Shown piece by piece: positions 55,196 to 63,202 of a stretch of 64,000 nucleotides of DNA. Made by a program: the position numbers and the translations under genes. The notes under the pieces were generated by a model, which saw only the letters and a list, made by a program, of their open reading frames with translations, did no database searches and was not told the DNA's origin. The DNA comes from Bordetella parapertussis (GTDB taxonomy: Bacteria; Pseudomonadota; Gammaproteobacteria; Burkholderiales; Burkholderiaceae_C). The DNA is taken from positions 40,470-104,469 of the forward strand of contig CAMBSK010000007.1 in assembly GCA_945870575.1 (NCBI GenBank), read 5' to 3'. Every line of letters begins with the position of its first letter. Within the stretch, counting starts at the first letter, position 1.

Positions 55196-55224
55196 AAAAA
55201 CTGACCTTTTGCGGGTCAGTTTTT
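55196..55224 (+). terminator. Rho-independent terminator of minCDE
   Basis: AAAAACTGACC pairs perfectly with GGTCAGTTTTT around a 7-base loop. The run of T residues makes it a strong terminator, about 90 bases after minE. The following 170 bases to the next gene are very AT-rich and hold no gene. Confidence 0.88.
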
Positions 55225-55402
55225 CACTTCATGACTCAAAATATGTTATTCGAAAGACTCATTATATTTAAATATATTAATTTAATTTAATTAAAAATAT
55301 TTGTTAAAATCAACATATATAATAGCCTTTAATTACAAATTGGAAAAAAATTCCTGTAAAGTACATATCAATTTGATTATTTGAATTTTTTATCAGTTTC
55401 CT

Positions 55403-56113
55403 ATGCCTGTCGCTGTCAACCATTTATCTGTGATCCTGGTGAGCCAGGATGCACTGCAATCCGTGCAGATAAGTCAGGCATTGGGCGCGTTTTCCCCGCT
55501 GCTGAGTATGCCTGCGCCGCAAGACGGCCTTGATGCACTTCAGCAAGCGCAGGCCAGTGTGCTCATTCTGGACATGCGCAAAGGTGAAGAAGCCCTGTTT
55601 GACTGGATAGGACGCCTGAGGCAATCGCACCCGGCCACGGGGCTGATTTGCATCACCGAGTTCAACCGTTTGAACGACAAACTGCGCGCTCTGCGCTGCG
55701 GCGCTGACCATGTGTTGACCAGCCCCTGGCAGCCGGATGAACTCAGCGCCATGCTTGACAACTTGGAGCAGCGCTTCACGGCCAACGAGACGCCAGTGGC
55801 GCCTGCACAGGATTTCGTGCTGCAACTCGACACAGGCTTTCGGGTACTGCGCGGCCCCCGGTCTGAACAAGCTTTGTCATGCTCGGAGTTTTTATTGCTG
55901 CTGGCGTTTGCCAAGGCACCGCAACACCAGCTTGAAATCTGGGAAATTTACGATGTTCTACAAAAAAATGAGGATAACTTCCCCAAGCAAGCGCTGGAGG
56001 CGCAAATTTATAGGCTTCGCAAGAAAATAAGAGACTCCGGTGCCGGAAAGCAAATCCTTAAAGCCATCAGGTTACAAGGCTATCAATTGTGCAATCCGAT
56101 AAAAATCAACTGA
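55403..56113 (+). CDS. OmpR-like response regulator with atypical receiver
   Basis: This is a 236-residue protein with an N-terminal receiver and a C-terminal winged helix (Trans_reg_C). The DNA-binding part shows LSCSEFLLLLAFAKAPQHQL, ALEAQIYRLRKKIRDSG and ILKAIRLQGYQL. The receiver keeps a candidate phospho-acceptor in LILDMRKG, but the usual acidic pair reads VSQD and the invariant lysine position reads LTSPW. Phosphorylation may therefore be absent or altered. It heads a cluster with a small winged-helix protein, a histidine kinase and a receiver. Its upstream region is AT-rich with a TATAAT at 55318. Confidence 0.83.
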   Translation: MPVAVNHLSVILVSQDALQSVQISQALGAFSPLLSMPAPQDGLDALQQAQASVLILDMRKGEEALFDWIGRLRQSHPATGLICITEFNRLNDKLRALRCGADHVLTSPWQPDELSAMLDNLEQRFTANETPVAPAQDFVLQLDTGFRVLRGPRSEQALSCSEFLLLLAFAKAPQHQLEIWEIYDVLQKNEDNFPKQALEAQIYRLRKKIRDSGAGKQILKAIRLQGYQLCNPIKIN

Positions 56114-56221
56114 AACACCTAAAAATAATTCGTTAATTTGATATTTAACATACAAAAATATCATATTCCGTCAGTTTTTATGCTTCAAAGTAATTAACAT
56201 TCACATGTCAAACTTCAGGAC

Positions 56222-56623
56222 ATGATGATGAAAACCGAATCCGATCCCCAACTCAATACCAAGCTCTTGCAAGTCATTTGCCAATTGCACGAATGGGAAA
56301 ACCAGCATCTGGACCTGGTGCAAACACAGGCAGGACGTTATCTGTACCTGAGTTTGGTCAAGCAATTGATAGAGGAAAAACGCGACCAACCCAGCGCCTT
56401 GCTCAAAGGCATTTACCACAACCAGGACCTGAGTGAACGGGCGCTGCGCTACAAAATCCGTGAATTCGAGGAAGAAGGTTTGATCACATTCGAAGCCAGC
56501 CAGGTCGACAAACGTTCCAAGAAAATTGTGCCCACCGATGACTTGCTGCAAACACTGGAAGCACACAGCTTGGAATTCGGCCGTATCCTCGGCACCAAGT
56601 TTCTGGTGTTCCCCAAAAAGTAA
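56222..56623 (+). CDS. Small helical, probably winged-helix regulator
   Basis: I do not recognise a named family for this 133-residue protein. It is helical at the N-terminus (LLQVICQLHEWENQHLDLV) and has a winged-helix-like segment with YHNQDLSERALRYKIREFEE. EGLITFEASQVDKRSKKIVP follows, the usual look of a MarR/PadR-like wing. It lies between a response regulator and a histidine kinase and probably adjusts expression of the same cluster. Confidence 0.65.
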   Translation: MMMKTESDPQLNTKLLQVICQLHEWENQHLDLVQTQAGRYLYLSLVKQLIEEKRDQPSALLKGIYHNQDLSERALRYKIREFEEEGLITFEASQVDKRSKKIVPTDDLLQTLEAHSLEFGRILGTKFLVFPKK

Positions 56624-56659
56624 TGGCCTGGCGTTGCCGCTGAAACACGAGAGCGCAGC

Positions 56660-57508
56660 ATGAGCACACACGAAACGATTCAACTGATACTGCTGGTTTT
56701 ATGGCTGCTCACAACCGTCGGCTGGGCAGTCACTTTTCTGCGCAAGCAAAAGCTGCAAGCAGACTTGCAAGAACAAACCGACAGCCAGCAACACATGCAA
56801 AGCTTCATGGCTTCCATGTCGCACCATTTGCGTACCCCACTCAACGGCATCATGGGTTACGCCGAGTACATACACAGCAGCTCCAAAGAGCCGATGATCC
56901 ATTTCACATCAAAGATCATTCTGGAGAACAGCCTGGAGATGCTGCACCTGGTCAACGGCATGCTCGACATTCACAAGATCAGAGAAGGCCAGTTGCAGCT
57001 GTCCGAATCTGAGTTTGATGTTTACGATTTGATCGAGTCGGTGCGCGAACTGCACCAGCCGCGCGCCACCCGTTTGAATATCGCACTGCAACTCAGCACC
57101 AATCAGCAGGCTACGCTGCGAATGAAAGCCGACCCCTACCGTTTGCGTCAGGTGCTTAACAACCTGGTCGACAACGCCATCGCCTATAACCGCCCGCAAG
57201 GCAGCGTTAGCTTGCAACTCGCGCATGATGAGATCGCTAACCGCTTGACGTTCACAGTCACCGACACCGGCTTGGGCATTCCGCAAGACGTAGAAAAAAA
57301 TCTGTTCACACGACCCGGCGACCCGGTGTCCAACTTCACGCTGCGGCGCAAGGAAGGCGCAGGCCTGGGTCTGGTGCTCAGCCACCAACTGGTGGAATTG
57401 ATGGGCGGGCAACTCGACTACCGCACCGAAGCCGGTGTGGGCAGTTCGTTCTTTTTCACGCTGCCGCTTCGCAAAACACCAACCCACACAGAAACGGTGA
57501 CAGCATGA
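56660..57508 (+). CDS. Membrane-anchored sensor histidine kinase
   Basis: This is a 282-residue kinase with a single N-terminal membrane helix (ILLVLWLLTTVGWAVTFL) and no periplasmic or PAS sensor domain. The H-box is SMSHHLRTPLNGIMGYAEYI, the N-box is LVDNAIAYN, G1 is DTGLGIPQ and G2 is EGAGLGLVLS. Having almost no input domain, it is probably stimulated by partner proteins. The stop overlaps the following receiver gene by four bases. Confidence 0.9.
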   Translation: MSTHETIQLILLVLWLLTTVGWAVTFLRKQKLQADLQEQTDSQQHMQSFMASMSHHLRTPLNGIMGYAEYIHSSSKEPMIHFTSKIILENSLEMLHLVNGMLDIHKIREGQLQLSESEFDVYDLIESVRELHQPRATRLNIALQLSTNQQATLRMKADPYRLRQVLNNLVDNAIAYNRPQGSVSLQLAHDEIANRLTFTVTDTGLGIPQDVEKNLFTRPGDPVSNFTLRRKEGAGLGLVLSHQLVELMGGQLDYRTEAGVGSSFFFTLPLRKTPTHTETVTA

Positions 57509-57864
57509 ACACGCGCCATGTGATCGTGGTTGACGACAACGACACCAACCGCTTGTTGCCCGGTTTGTTTTTGCGGCCCTTGGGTTACACGGTGCACGAG
57601 TGCGACAGCGCTACGCAGGCCTTGGCCATGTTGCAAGACACGGTGTGCGATGTGTTGTTGCTGGACATTTCCATGCCCACCGTCAGCGGCTTGCAGTTGT
57701 GCCTGCAACTGCGTGCAGATGCGCGGTTTGCCGACATGAAAATCATTGCCTATACCGCGCACGCCATGCCCGAGGAAATACAGCAACTCGAGGCCGCCGG
57801 TTTCAACAAAGTATTGCTCAAACCCATACGCAGCCACGAACTGATGCAGGCTTTGGACGTTTAA
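57505..57864 (+). CDS. Single-domain response regulator (receiver)
   Basis: This is a 119-residue stand-alone receiver. All active-site residues are present: VVDDND (acidic pair), LLLDISMPTVSG (phospho-acceptor), AYTAHAM (Thr) and LLKPIRS (Lys). It overlaps the kinase gene, so it is the likely phosphorylation partner, functioning as an output by protein contact or as a phosphate shuttle to other proteins of the cluster. Confidence 0.9.
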   Translation: MNTRHVIVVDDNDTNRLLPGLFLRPLGYTVHECDSATQALAMLQDTVCDVLLLDISMPTVSGLQLCLQLRADARFADMKIIAYTAHAMPEEIQQLEAAGFNKVLLKPIRSHELMQALDV

Positions 57865-57874
57865 ACGCTGCTTG

Positions 57875-59146
57875 TCACACCACCGGCATGGCGTGCCAAT
57901 CGGTGGTGTAGTCAGGTGATTTGTTCTCCTGCTTCATCTGCCATTGTTTGTACGCGCCTTGCGTAGACACCTTGACCGTGCCGCGTCCGTAGCGCTTGTT
58001 CAAACCATCTAACGCATCCATCAAACGCGTGTCCACCGCTTGCGGCGGCTCCAGCCAATCGGTTTGGTAGATGCCTTGCGGCGAAATACCACTGAGCATG
58101 ACACCGGCTTTTTTGTACTGGTAACCGGGGCGGAACATGCGATCCACCAAATAGTCGGCCCAGCGGCTGACCACCAGACTGTCGTTGGTCGGTTGCGGCA
58201 GCGGCACTACCAGCGAAGGCGAGTACTGCGGCAGGTCTTTTCGAAAACGGTTGGTCATCAAAAACACTTGAATGACGGATGCGTGCGAGCCTTGCGCGCG
58301 CAACTTAGCGCAGGCGTTGGCGACAAACACGCTGACCGCGTCTTTCAACACATCGGCGGTTTCCACCATGGACCCGAACGAGCGGCTGGCGATGATTTGC
58401 TGCTTGTCCGGTACGACCTCTTGCACATCGATGCAGGCCAAACCGTTGAGTTCGCGCTGGGTTTTTTCCATCACCACACCGAACCCGGCGCGCAAACTGG
58501 GCATGTGCGCGAGTCGCAAGTCCTGCACCGTGTGTATGCCGTGCTCGGTCAGACGCACGCTCAAGCGTCTGCCCACACCCCACACTTCGTCGACTGCGAT
58601 GCGCGACAGCAACCGCGTTTGCTGCGCAGCGCTGAGGTCGTTGTAATTGAAGACACCGCGCGAGCGCGGGTGTTTTTTGGCGACATGGTTAGCCAACTTG
58701 GCCAGCGTTTTGGTCGGCCCTATGCCGACGCACACCGGCATGCCGATCCACTTGAGCACGGTTTCGCGGATGCAGTAACTCAGCGCGTGCAAGTCAGGCA
58801 TGCCGCTCAAATCGACAAAGCACTCGTCGATGGAATACACCTCGGTGCGCGGCGAAAAATCGCTGAGGATGCGCATGACGCGGTTGGATATGTCCGCGTA
58901 CAACGCGTAGTTGGAACTCAGCGCCAAAATACCGTGCTCCTCGGCCAAATCCTTACACTCGAACCAAGGCTGCCCCATGCGTATGCCCAGCGCCTTGGCC
59001 TCGTTCGAGCGCGAGACCACACAGCCGTCGTTGTTCGACAACACCACCAACGGCACGGCTTTCAAGTCCGGGCGAAACAGCCGTTCGCAGGACACATAAA
59101 AGTTATTGCAGTCCACCAGGGCCAACTGCGGCAGCACGGCAGCCAT
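57875..59146 (-). CDS. umuC: Translesion DNA polymerase V subunit UmuC
   Basis: This is a 423-residue Y-family polymerase. It starts [20 protein letters not shown], then has [33 protein letters not shown] (catalytic acidic residues), [18 protein letters not shown] and the little-finger domain. The C-terminus has [12 protein letters not shown] and the UmuC-type tail. The ATG at 59146 is chosen because homology begins there. It follows umuD by five bases and is under the SOS box upstream of umuD. Confidence 0.94.
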   Translation of the reverse strand: MAAVLPQLALVDCNNFYVSCERLFRPDLKAVPLVVLSNNDGCVVSRSNEAKALGIRMGQPWFECKDLAEEHGILALSSNYALYADISNRVMRILSDFSPRTEVYSIDECFVDLSGMPDLHALSYCIRETVLKWIGMPVCVGIGPTKTLAKLANHVAKKHPRSRGVFNYNDLSAAQQTRLLSRIAVDEVWGVGRRLSVRLTEHGIHTVQDLRLAHMPSLRAGFGVVMEKTQRELNGLACIDVQEVVPDKQQIIASRSFGSMVETADVLKDAVSVFVANACAKLRAQGSHASVIQVFLMTNRFRKDLPQYSPSLVVPLPQPTNDSLVVSRWADYLVDRMFRPGYQYKKAGVMLSGISPQGIYQTDWLEPPQAVDTRLMDALDGLNKRYGRGTVKVSTQGAYKQWQMKQENKSPDYTTDWHAMPVV

Positions 59147-59151
59147 GATGG

Positions 59152-59592
59152 CTAGTACAACTTGTGCAGGTTGTAGGTGACCACGCCCCAGACGGTGAAA
59201 TCGTCCTCGTCCTTGATGAGGCGCGGCGGGTAAATGCTGTTCTCCGCCAGCAGCTTGACCACGCCGCCGCGACGGTAAAACCGCTTGACCGTGAACTCGT
59301 TGTTCAGCAGCGCCAGCACAATGCATTGGTGCTTGGGGTCCAGGCTGCGGTCGACCAGCAAGGTGTCGCCCTCGTAAATACCGGCGCCGGTCATGGAGTC
59401 GCCTTTGACCCGGAACAAAAACGTGGCCTCTTTGTTACCTATCAGGTGCTCGTTCAGGTCGATGCGCTTGCGGGTGTGGTCTGCGGCCGGCGACGGAAAA
59501 CCGGCGGGTACGGCCCAGCTGCACATGTCCAGCCACAGGGGCGGGGCATGTAGCGGGACGGGGAACGGAGCGGACGGGTCGGTGGGGGACAT
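59152..59592 (-). CDS. umuD: UmuD, self-cleaving subunit of DNA polymerase V
   Basis: This is a 146-residue S24-family protein. RecA filaments trigger self-cleavage, and UmuD' then joins UmuC. The likely cleavage site is Ala30-Gly31 in [11 protein letters not shown]. The catalytic serine is Ser66 in [10 protein letters not shown] and the lysine is Lys103 in FTVKRFYRR, spaced as in E. coli (S60/K97). It is the first gene of umuDC. An SOS box ends 11 bases upstream of the ATG. Confidence 0.94.
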   Translation of the reverse strand: MSPTDPSAPFPVPLHAPPLWLDMCSWAVPAGFPSPAADHTRKRIDLNEHLIGNKEATFLFRVKGDSMTGAGIYEGDTLLVDRSLDPKHQCIVLALLNNEFTVKRFYRRGGVVKLLAENSIYPPRLIKDEDDFTVWGVVTYNLHKLY

Positions 59593-59602
59593 GGATGCAT
59601 GA

Positions 59603-59622
59603 TACTGTTTATTTGTACAGTA
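59603..59622 (-). promoter_or_regulatory. SOS box (LexA site) for umuDC
   Basis: TACTG-TTTATTTGTA-CAGTA has the CTGT-N8-ACAG core and flanking TA/TA of the gammaproteobacterial-type LexA consensus. Its position, 10 bases before the umuD start, fits repression by LexA. Confidence 0.9.
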
Positions 59623-59623
59623 T

Positions 59624-59731
59624 CATGGGTTTTCTCAGTTGCTGCGCGCGAACGCCAAGCCACGGCTGGACACGGTGCAACGCGTGTGCAAAGCACTGGG
59701 CGTGACATTGACCGTGACTGTGGCGGGATAA
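59624..59731 (+). pseudogene. 3' remnant of an HTH antitoxin gene
   Basis: The frame HGFSQLLRANAKPRLDTVQR, continuing VCKALGVTLTVTVAG and then TAA, is the C-terminal end of a HigA/addiction-module antidote-type HTH protein (pattern LDTVxRVxKALG). It has no start codon or N-terminal half, because the 5' part runs into the umuDC promoter. It is a broken gene end left by rearrangement. Confidence 0.7.
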
Positions 59732-59753
59732 GGCTCAGTTTTTAAATTCAGTG

Positions 59754-59787
59754 TGCTATAAAATTCGCTACTTTTGTAGCAAAGGAG
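59754..59787 (+). promoter_or_regulatory. Promoter, operator and RBS of the ParD/RelE pair
   Basis: TGCTATAAA (59754-59762) is an extended -10 element. The palindrome GCTAC-TTTT-GTAGC (59767-59780) follows and would cover the transcription start. AAAGGAG (59781-59787) is a strong ribosome binding site. The palindrome is a likely autorepression site. Confidence 0.6.
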
Positions 59788-59794
59788 TTTCACC

Positions 59795-60019
59795 ATGGGC
59801 ATGCCGGTCAGAATTGATAACTTGCTATACGAGCAAGCAAAAACTGAAGCCAAAGCAGAACACCGCACGATTGCAGGACAGATTGAGTTTTGGGCCACGG
59901 TTGGGCGAGCTGCTATAGACAACCCGGATTTGCCGGTTGAATTTGTGGTGCAGGCTTTGGCTTCTATGAAAGAGCCGCGCACCGATGCGACTCCCTTTCA
60001 ACCACGCAGCAGCGCGTGA
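59795..60019 (+). CDS. ParD-like antitoxin
   Basis: This is a 74-residue protein with an N-terminal helix-turn region (PVRIDNLLYEQAKTEAKAEH) and WATVGRAAIDNPDLP, matching the ParD-like (ribbon-helix-helix related) antitoxin group often paired with RelE/ParE toxins. It overlaps the toxin gene by four bases (GTGA), and a palindrome sits in its promoter. Confidence 0.82.
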   Translation: MGMPVRIDNLLYEQAKTEAKAEHRTIAGQIEFWATVGRAAIDNPDLPVEFVVQALASMKEPRTDATPFQPRSSA

Positions 60020-60291
60020 GCTATCAAGCAGTTCAGACGCGAAGATTTGCTCGTCAATATAAAAAGCTGCACGACAACACCGCAGCAGATGTAGACGCAG
60101 CAGTCAGCGCAGTGGTACTTTCTCCGAACATTGGCGACAAGAAAAAAGGCGACTTGGCAGCCCTGTATGTTTACAAGTTCCGCAGCCACGGACAGCTTTA
60201 CTTGCTCGGATACACAGTAGGTGAAGCGCTTAAGTTGGTGTATTTAGAAGCAGTTGGCCCGCATGAAAACTTTTACCGGGATGTAAAGTAA
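60016..60291 (+). CDS. RelE/ParE-family toxin
   Basis: This is a 91-residue RelE/ParE-superfamily toxin. It has the N-terminal TRRFARQYKKLHDNTAADVD helix, then GDKKKGDLAALYVYKFRSHG and QLYLLGYTVGEALKLVYLEAV, with a final HENFYRDVK. These fit the family fold, with YKF and HENFY near the active-site end. The start is GTG at 60016, overlapping the antitoxin stop. The target (gyrase or mRNA) cannot be decided. Confidence 0.85.
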   Translation: MSYQAVQTRRFARQYKKLHDNTAADVDAAVSAVVLSPNIGDKKKGDLAALYVYKFRSHGQLYLLGYTVGEALKLVYLEAVGPHENFYRDVK

Positions 60292-60404
60292 TCACTAACG
60301 CCTACCGCAGGCTTGCAGCGCGGAGGGTTTGGGCTCAGCGCGAACTCAGGTCTACGAAAAAAGCTCATCTGGTGTAGTCCGAAGCCCGAGGCAGACTTGC
60401 CGGC

Positions 60405-60686
60405 TTACTTGCGGCTGGCTTTATCAAAGCCATTCAATAGCGCGTCAGCGGTTGCAAAGCGAGCACTGCGGCTCTGAACAATTTGATCAGCCTCAGCGAT
60501 GGCCGAACGACTGGCCTCGTTGGGCGCTTTGAGCGAGAAAGGCAGCTCCTTGTCTGCAACGATGCGGGTCAGGAACACCCGTACAACGTCCGAAATAGTC
60601 AACCCCATAGAGCTAAGCGTTTCAGCAGCCTGCGCTTTGATTTTTTCATCCACCCGAACATGAACCATTGTTGTGGTACCAGCCAT
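60405..60686 (-). CDS. RelB/DinJ-family antitoxin (orphan)
   Basis: This is a 93-residue ribbon-helix-helix antitoxin. It shows VHVRVDEKIKAQAAETLSSM, then GLTISDVVRVFLTRIVADKE and LPFSLKAPN, the DinJ/RelB signature. The ATG at 60686 has AGGAGG five bases upstream. A YafQ/RelE toxin would be expected right downstream, but the stretch 60292-60404 holds no toxin frame. It is thus an orphan antitoxin, either a remnant or an anti-addiction module. Confidence 0.85.
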   Translation of the reverse strand: MAGTTTMVHVRVDEKIKAQAAETLSSMGLTISDVVRVFLTRIVADKELPFSLKAPNEASRSAIAEADQIVQSRSARFATADALLNGFDKASRK

Positions 60687-60915
60687 CATCGCCTCCTGCC
60701 TTGTTGATTGAGATGCATTACATCGCAAATTACTCACGCATCAACCGTTTTTTGACCGTTTTTTGACCACGCAGCAGCGCTTGAAGCGCAAACCGAGGTA
60801 GCTTAATGCCAACAGGTGCAAACCAGTACGCGTTAGAGGTCCGGATGCTCGGATTGGTGCGTATTTCCAAAATGAGAACCTCCTCGTTTTGGATGGGGTT
60901 TATGGACGGCTTATC

Positions 60916-61656
60916 TCAGTGAGTGTGTTTGTTGTCCCATTGATACCCTCTGCGGCGTTCGAACTCCTGATATTCCTTTGTAATAGCCGGGTCGGAGTAG
61001 CCTGCGGAGATATCTGATTCCACGTCGATGCCGTCCAAGCCAGACAGGTCTGAGACAGATTGTAACCAGTTCTCGCGTGGAATTTGAGGTTCGATAAACG
61101 GTTTTAAATACGCATCCAGATGGCCATCATTTGGAGCCTGAATTTCTTTGGTGAGTGCATCCAGATAGGCTTGCTTGCTAGTGCGCATCCAGTTCACCGA
61201 CATGTTGGCGCGAAAGCAAAGTTCAGCATGAACGAGCAACATCGTTCGACCGTTGCCATCAAGAAATGGATGACCGTATGCAAATATTCCCATGATAAAG
61301 CCGGGGCGTTTGTCCATCTGATTTTTATCTTGGGCCACAGACAAACCCTCTGAGACTGCCAGCCGGCAGTCGCGTGGGTGGCAGAAATAAAGCGCTCCCT
61401 TTTTGATAGCGCTGTCAGGCAAAATTTCTGCGCGGTCTTTTCCAGCCCAAGGGTAAAGACCTTCGAACAAGATGCGATGTACCTCTAAGAAATCGGAGTA
61501 CTCAATCCGCTTTCTCTTGGCAAGAAAATCCAATGCGACGGGAAGCTGTGCACGAAACAGTTCATGCTCAGCGATCTTGACGATCTCCAGATCTTTTTCT
61601 TTGTCGAAGTTGTGCAGGTACCCTTCGGTCGCAAAGTCGCCAAACGGGTCAAACAC
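60916..61656 (-). CDS. Fic domain protein
   Basis: This is a 246-residue Fic-family enzyme, expected to modify a target protein with AMP or another phosphate-containing group. The core is YPWAGKDRAEILPDSA followed by the active-site loop GHPFLDGNGRTMLL (His129). The canonical motif HPFx(D/E)GNGRxxR lacks its last arginine here (Leu140), which may change nucleotide handling or regulation. The usual inhibitory helix (S/T)xxxE(G/N) is not obvious. It overlaps the upstream DUF6088 gene by eight bases. Confidence 0.88.
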   Translation of the reverse strand: MFDPFGDFATEGYLHNFDKEKDLEIVKIAEHELFRAQLPVALDFLAKRKRIEYSDFLEVHRILFEGLYPWAGKDRAEILPDSAIKKGALYFCHPRDCRLAVSEGLSVAQDKNQMDKRPGFIMGIFAYGHPFLDGNGRTMLLVHAELCFRANMSVNWMRTSKQAYLDALTKEIQAPNDGHLDAYLKPFIEPQIPRENWLQSVSDLSGLDGIDVESDISAGYSDPAITKEYQEFERRRGYQWDNKHTH

Positions 61657-62161
61657 GGGCCAGATTCCGATGATGCGCGATGACCAGTCGGGTCATGTCG
61701 CGCGGGGAGAGTTTGCCTGCACGTGTAAGCGCAACCAACAGGTCATCAGTTTTGTCGCTCTTGACTTCATCGCCAGCCAGCTTTGTCACGGCTTTGGCCC
61801 AAAGATCCGCAAAAGTTGGAGCAAACACAATGCCCTCGCGCTTGGCCAGTTGACGCACATAAATGGCAGTGGGGTTGCGGCGAAGTCGCCGGACTCGCTT
61901 GAGGCTTTGAATTCGCTGGTGTTCTATTTTGGCCATCGCCTGTTCAAGTAATGCCTTTAGACCCATCTGCTCGACCTTGTCAGGTTTGGCATAGACGCCG
62001 CGATCAAGTCGGATGATGAGACCCTTTTCGACCAAAGCTTTGAGCGCGGCAGAAACCTGGGTGGGGCTTCCGAAGTCATTGACGTATGAGCGCAGCAGAA
62101 CACCATCCCGCCGAGGGCGAAGTGATTGCAAGATACGTCCTTCGATGTTCATCTGGTTCAT
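61649..62161 (-). CDS. DUF6088/AbiEi-like regulator paired with Fic
   Basis: This is a 170-residue protein with an N-terminal winged helix (RDGVLLRSYVNDFGSPTQVS, then ALKALVEKGLIIRLDRGVYA) followed by a basic region (SLKRVRRLRRNPTAIYVRQL) and an FAPTFADLWAKAVTKLAG segment. The pattern matches DUF6088 and resembles AbiEi-type antitoxins. It overlaps the Fic gene, which suggests the antitoxin or regulator of Fic. I use the ATG at 62161; another ATG at 62152 is possible because an inverted repeat overlaps the first. Confidence 0.75.
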   Translation of the reverse strand: MNQMNIEGRILQSLRPRRDGVLLRSYVNDFGSPTQVSAALKALVEKGLIIRLDRGVYAKPDKVEQMGLKALLEQAMAKIEHQRIQSLKRVRRLRRNPTAIYVRQLAKREGIVFAPTFADLWAKAVTKLAGDEVKSDKTDDLLVALTRAGKLSPRDMTRLVIAHHRNLARV

Positions 62162-62188
62162 TGTATAGAGCAACAAAAGTCTATGCAA
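62161..62188. promoter_or_regulatory. Inverted repeat at the DUF6088-Fic start
   Basis: TTGTATAGA and TCTATGCAA are 9-bp arms with 8 of 9 matching, around GCAACAAAAG. A TATACA lies inside it on the minus strand. It directly abuts or overlaps the start codon, the position expected for autoregulation by the DUF6088 protein. Confidence 0.55.
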
Positions 62189-62445
62189 ATCAATTATTTA
62201 ACAGAGTATTAATGCCGGTGTCCTGAGCCCTTGTGGACGTGTCCATGAGCCGAGCCCAGTATTCATGCGGAAAAACCGTGACGTTTTGAAAAAACTGGCA
62301 CAGTCAATGTCCGAGCCGATTTAGCAGCCGCATAAACCTACGCGATTGCAAAAAATCACCCGTCGATAGACGGCAACAAACGCGTGGCTTTTGTGGTCAG
62401 CATGACTTCTTACACAGGCGAATTGATCAGACTATAAACACCACA

Positions 62446-63009
62446 TCAAGCGATCAAAATACCTGCGGTTTTCAGTGCACCAAGTTGGTCTAACAAAGTG
62501 GCGTCAGCCGCTAGGTTTAAACCGCTGAATATGTCTACCTGCTCAAGCATGATTTCTTGCTTGATCCAGACATATTTGTCAGGATCATCGTCAGGATCTT
62601 GGTCAGGACCATTCACGGCAATCGTGAAAGTCGTGGTGTTTGAAGTGTCGTAAGCAGAGAGTTTTGCAACTGTGATGTCAGTGATCCAATCGCTTAAATT
62701 GCTGGTCTGTGCATTAAAGCCTTGAAGCAAAGCACTGATATCCAACTTATCGAAATGGGTAGCTGTAGGATCAGTTTTTGTTTTGAAATCCTGTATGTAA
62801 TCTATGGCACTGCTGCCATCGGTTTCGCCTGCATCATCCTTTACCCATTTGTAGGTCACGTCACTTTGTTTGGTGTTCTGCATGACGTCATTGCCCTTGC
62901 CGCCTTGCAGCACCACGGCTTCATTCAGGCTGAATGAATCGGTGGTCATGAAGGGGTGAATTTGACCGTCTGTAGGCTTTGAAAAGAACAGAATGCGCGG
63001 TGTTTTCAT
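62446..63009 (-). CDS. Orphan RTX/type I secretion C-terminal-like domain
   Basis: This is a 187-residue acidic protein resembling the C-terminal secretion domain of large RTX adhesins. It has VVLQGGKGNDVMQN (RTX-like GGxGND), then SSAIDYIQDFKTKTD and HFDKLDISALLQGFN, and a closing LDQLGALKTAGILIA. It lacks the long repeat region and any signal peptide. It may be a fragment fused to a new start, or a small secreted protein; I cannot tell. No T1SS genes are in the window. The preceding 62189-62445 holds no recognisable gene. Confidence 0.6.
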   Translation of the reverse strand: MKTPRILFFSKPTDGQIHPFMTTDSFSLNEAVVLQGGKGNDVMQNTKQSDVTYKWVKDDAGETDGSSAIDYIQDFKTKTDPTATHFDKLDISALLQGFNAQTSNLSDWITDITVAKLSAYDTSNTTTFTIAVNGPDQDPDDDPDKYVWIKQEIMLEQVDIFSGLNLAADATLLDQLGALKTAGILIA

Positions 63010-63094
63010 GGCTAGGTTTTCCTGAAGGACGGGGCGTTCACGTAATACAAAGGCTTGGAGTATTCAGAAAAAAACACGCTTTGAACATCCCCAA

Positions 63095-63110
63095 AATTGA
63101 CCGGTCAATT
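63095..63110. promoter_or_regulatory. 16-bp perfect palindrome between divergent genes
   Basis: AATTGACC-GGTCAATT lies between the RTX-like gene (starts 63009) and the LuxR-type regulator (starts 63203). The location suggests a regulator binding site. Confidence 0.5.
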
Positions 63111-63202
63111 GGTATTCATTCATTTGAAGAAATACAGTCAGGCAAAAATAAACCGCCACTGTTTTCCTGTAATTTTTGAACAGCCTGTGGTTAAATATTT
63201 TT

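Noticed and set aside
57875..59326. UmuC starting at 59326
   Set aside because: The first 60 residues are low-complexity antisense of umuD; homology starts at the ATG at 59146.
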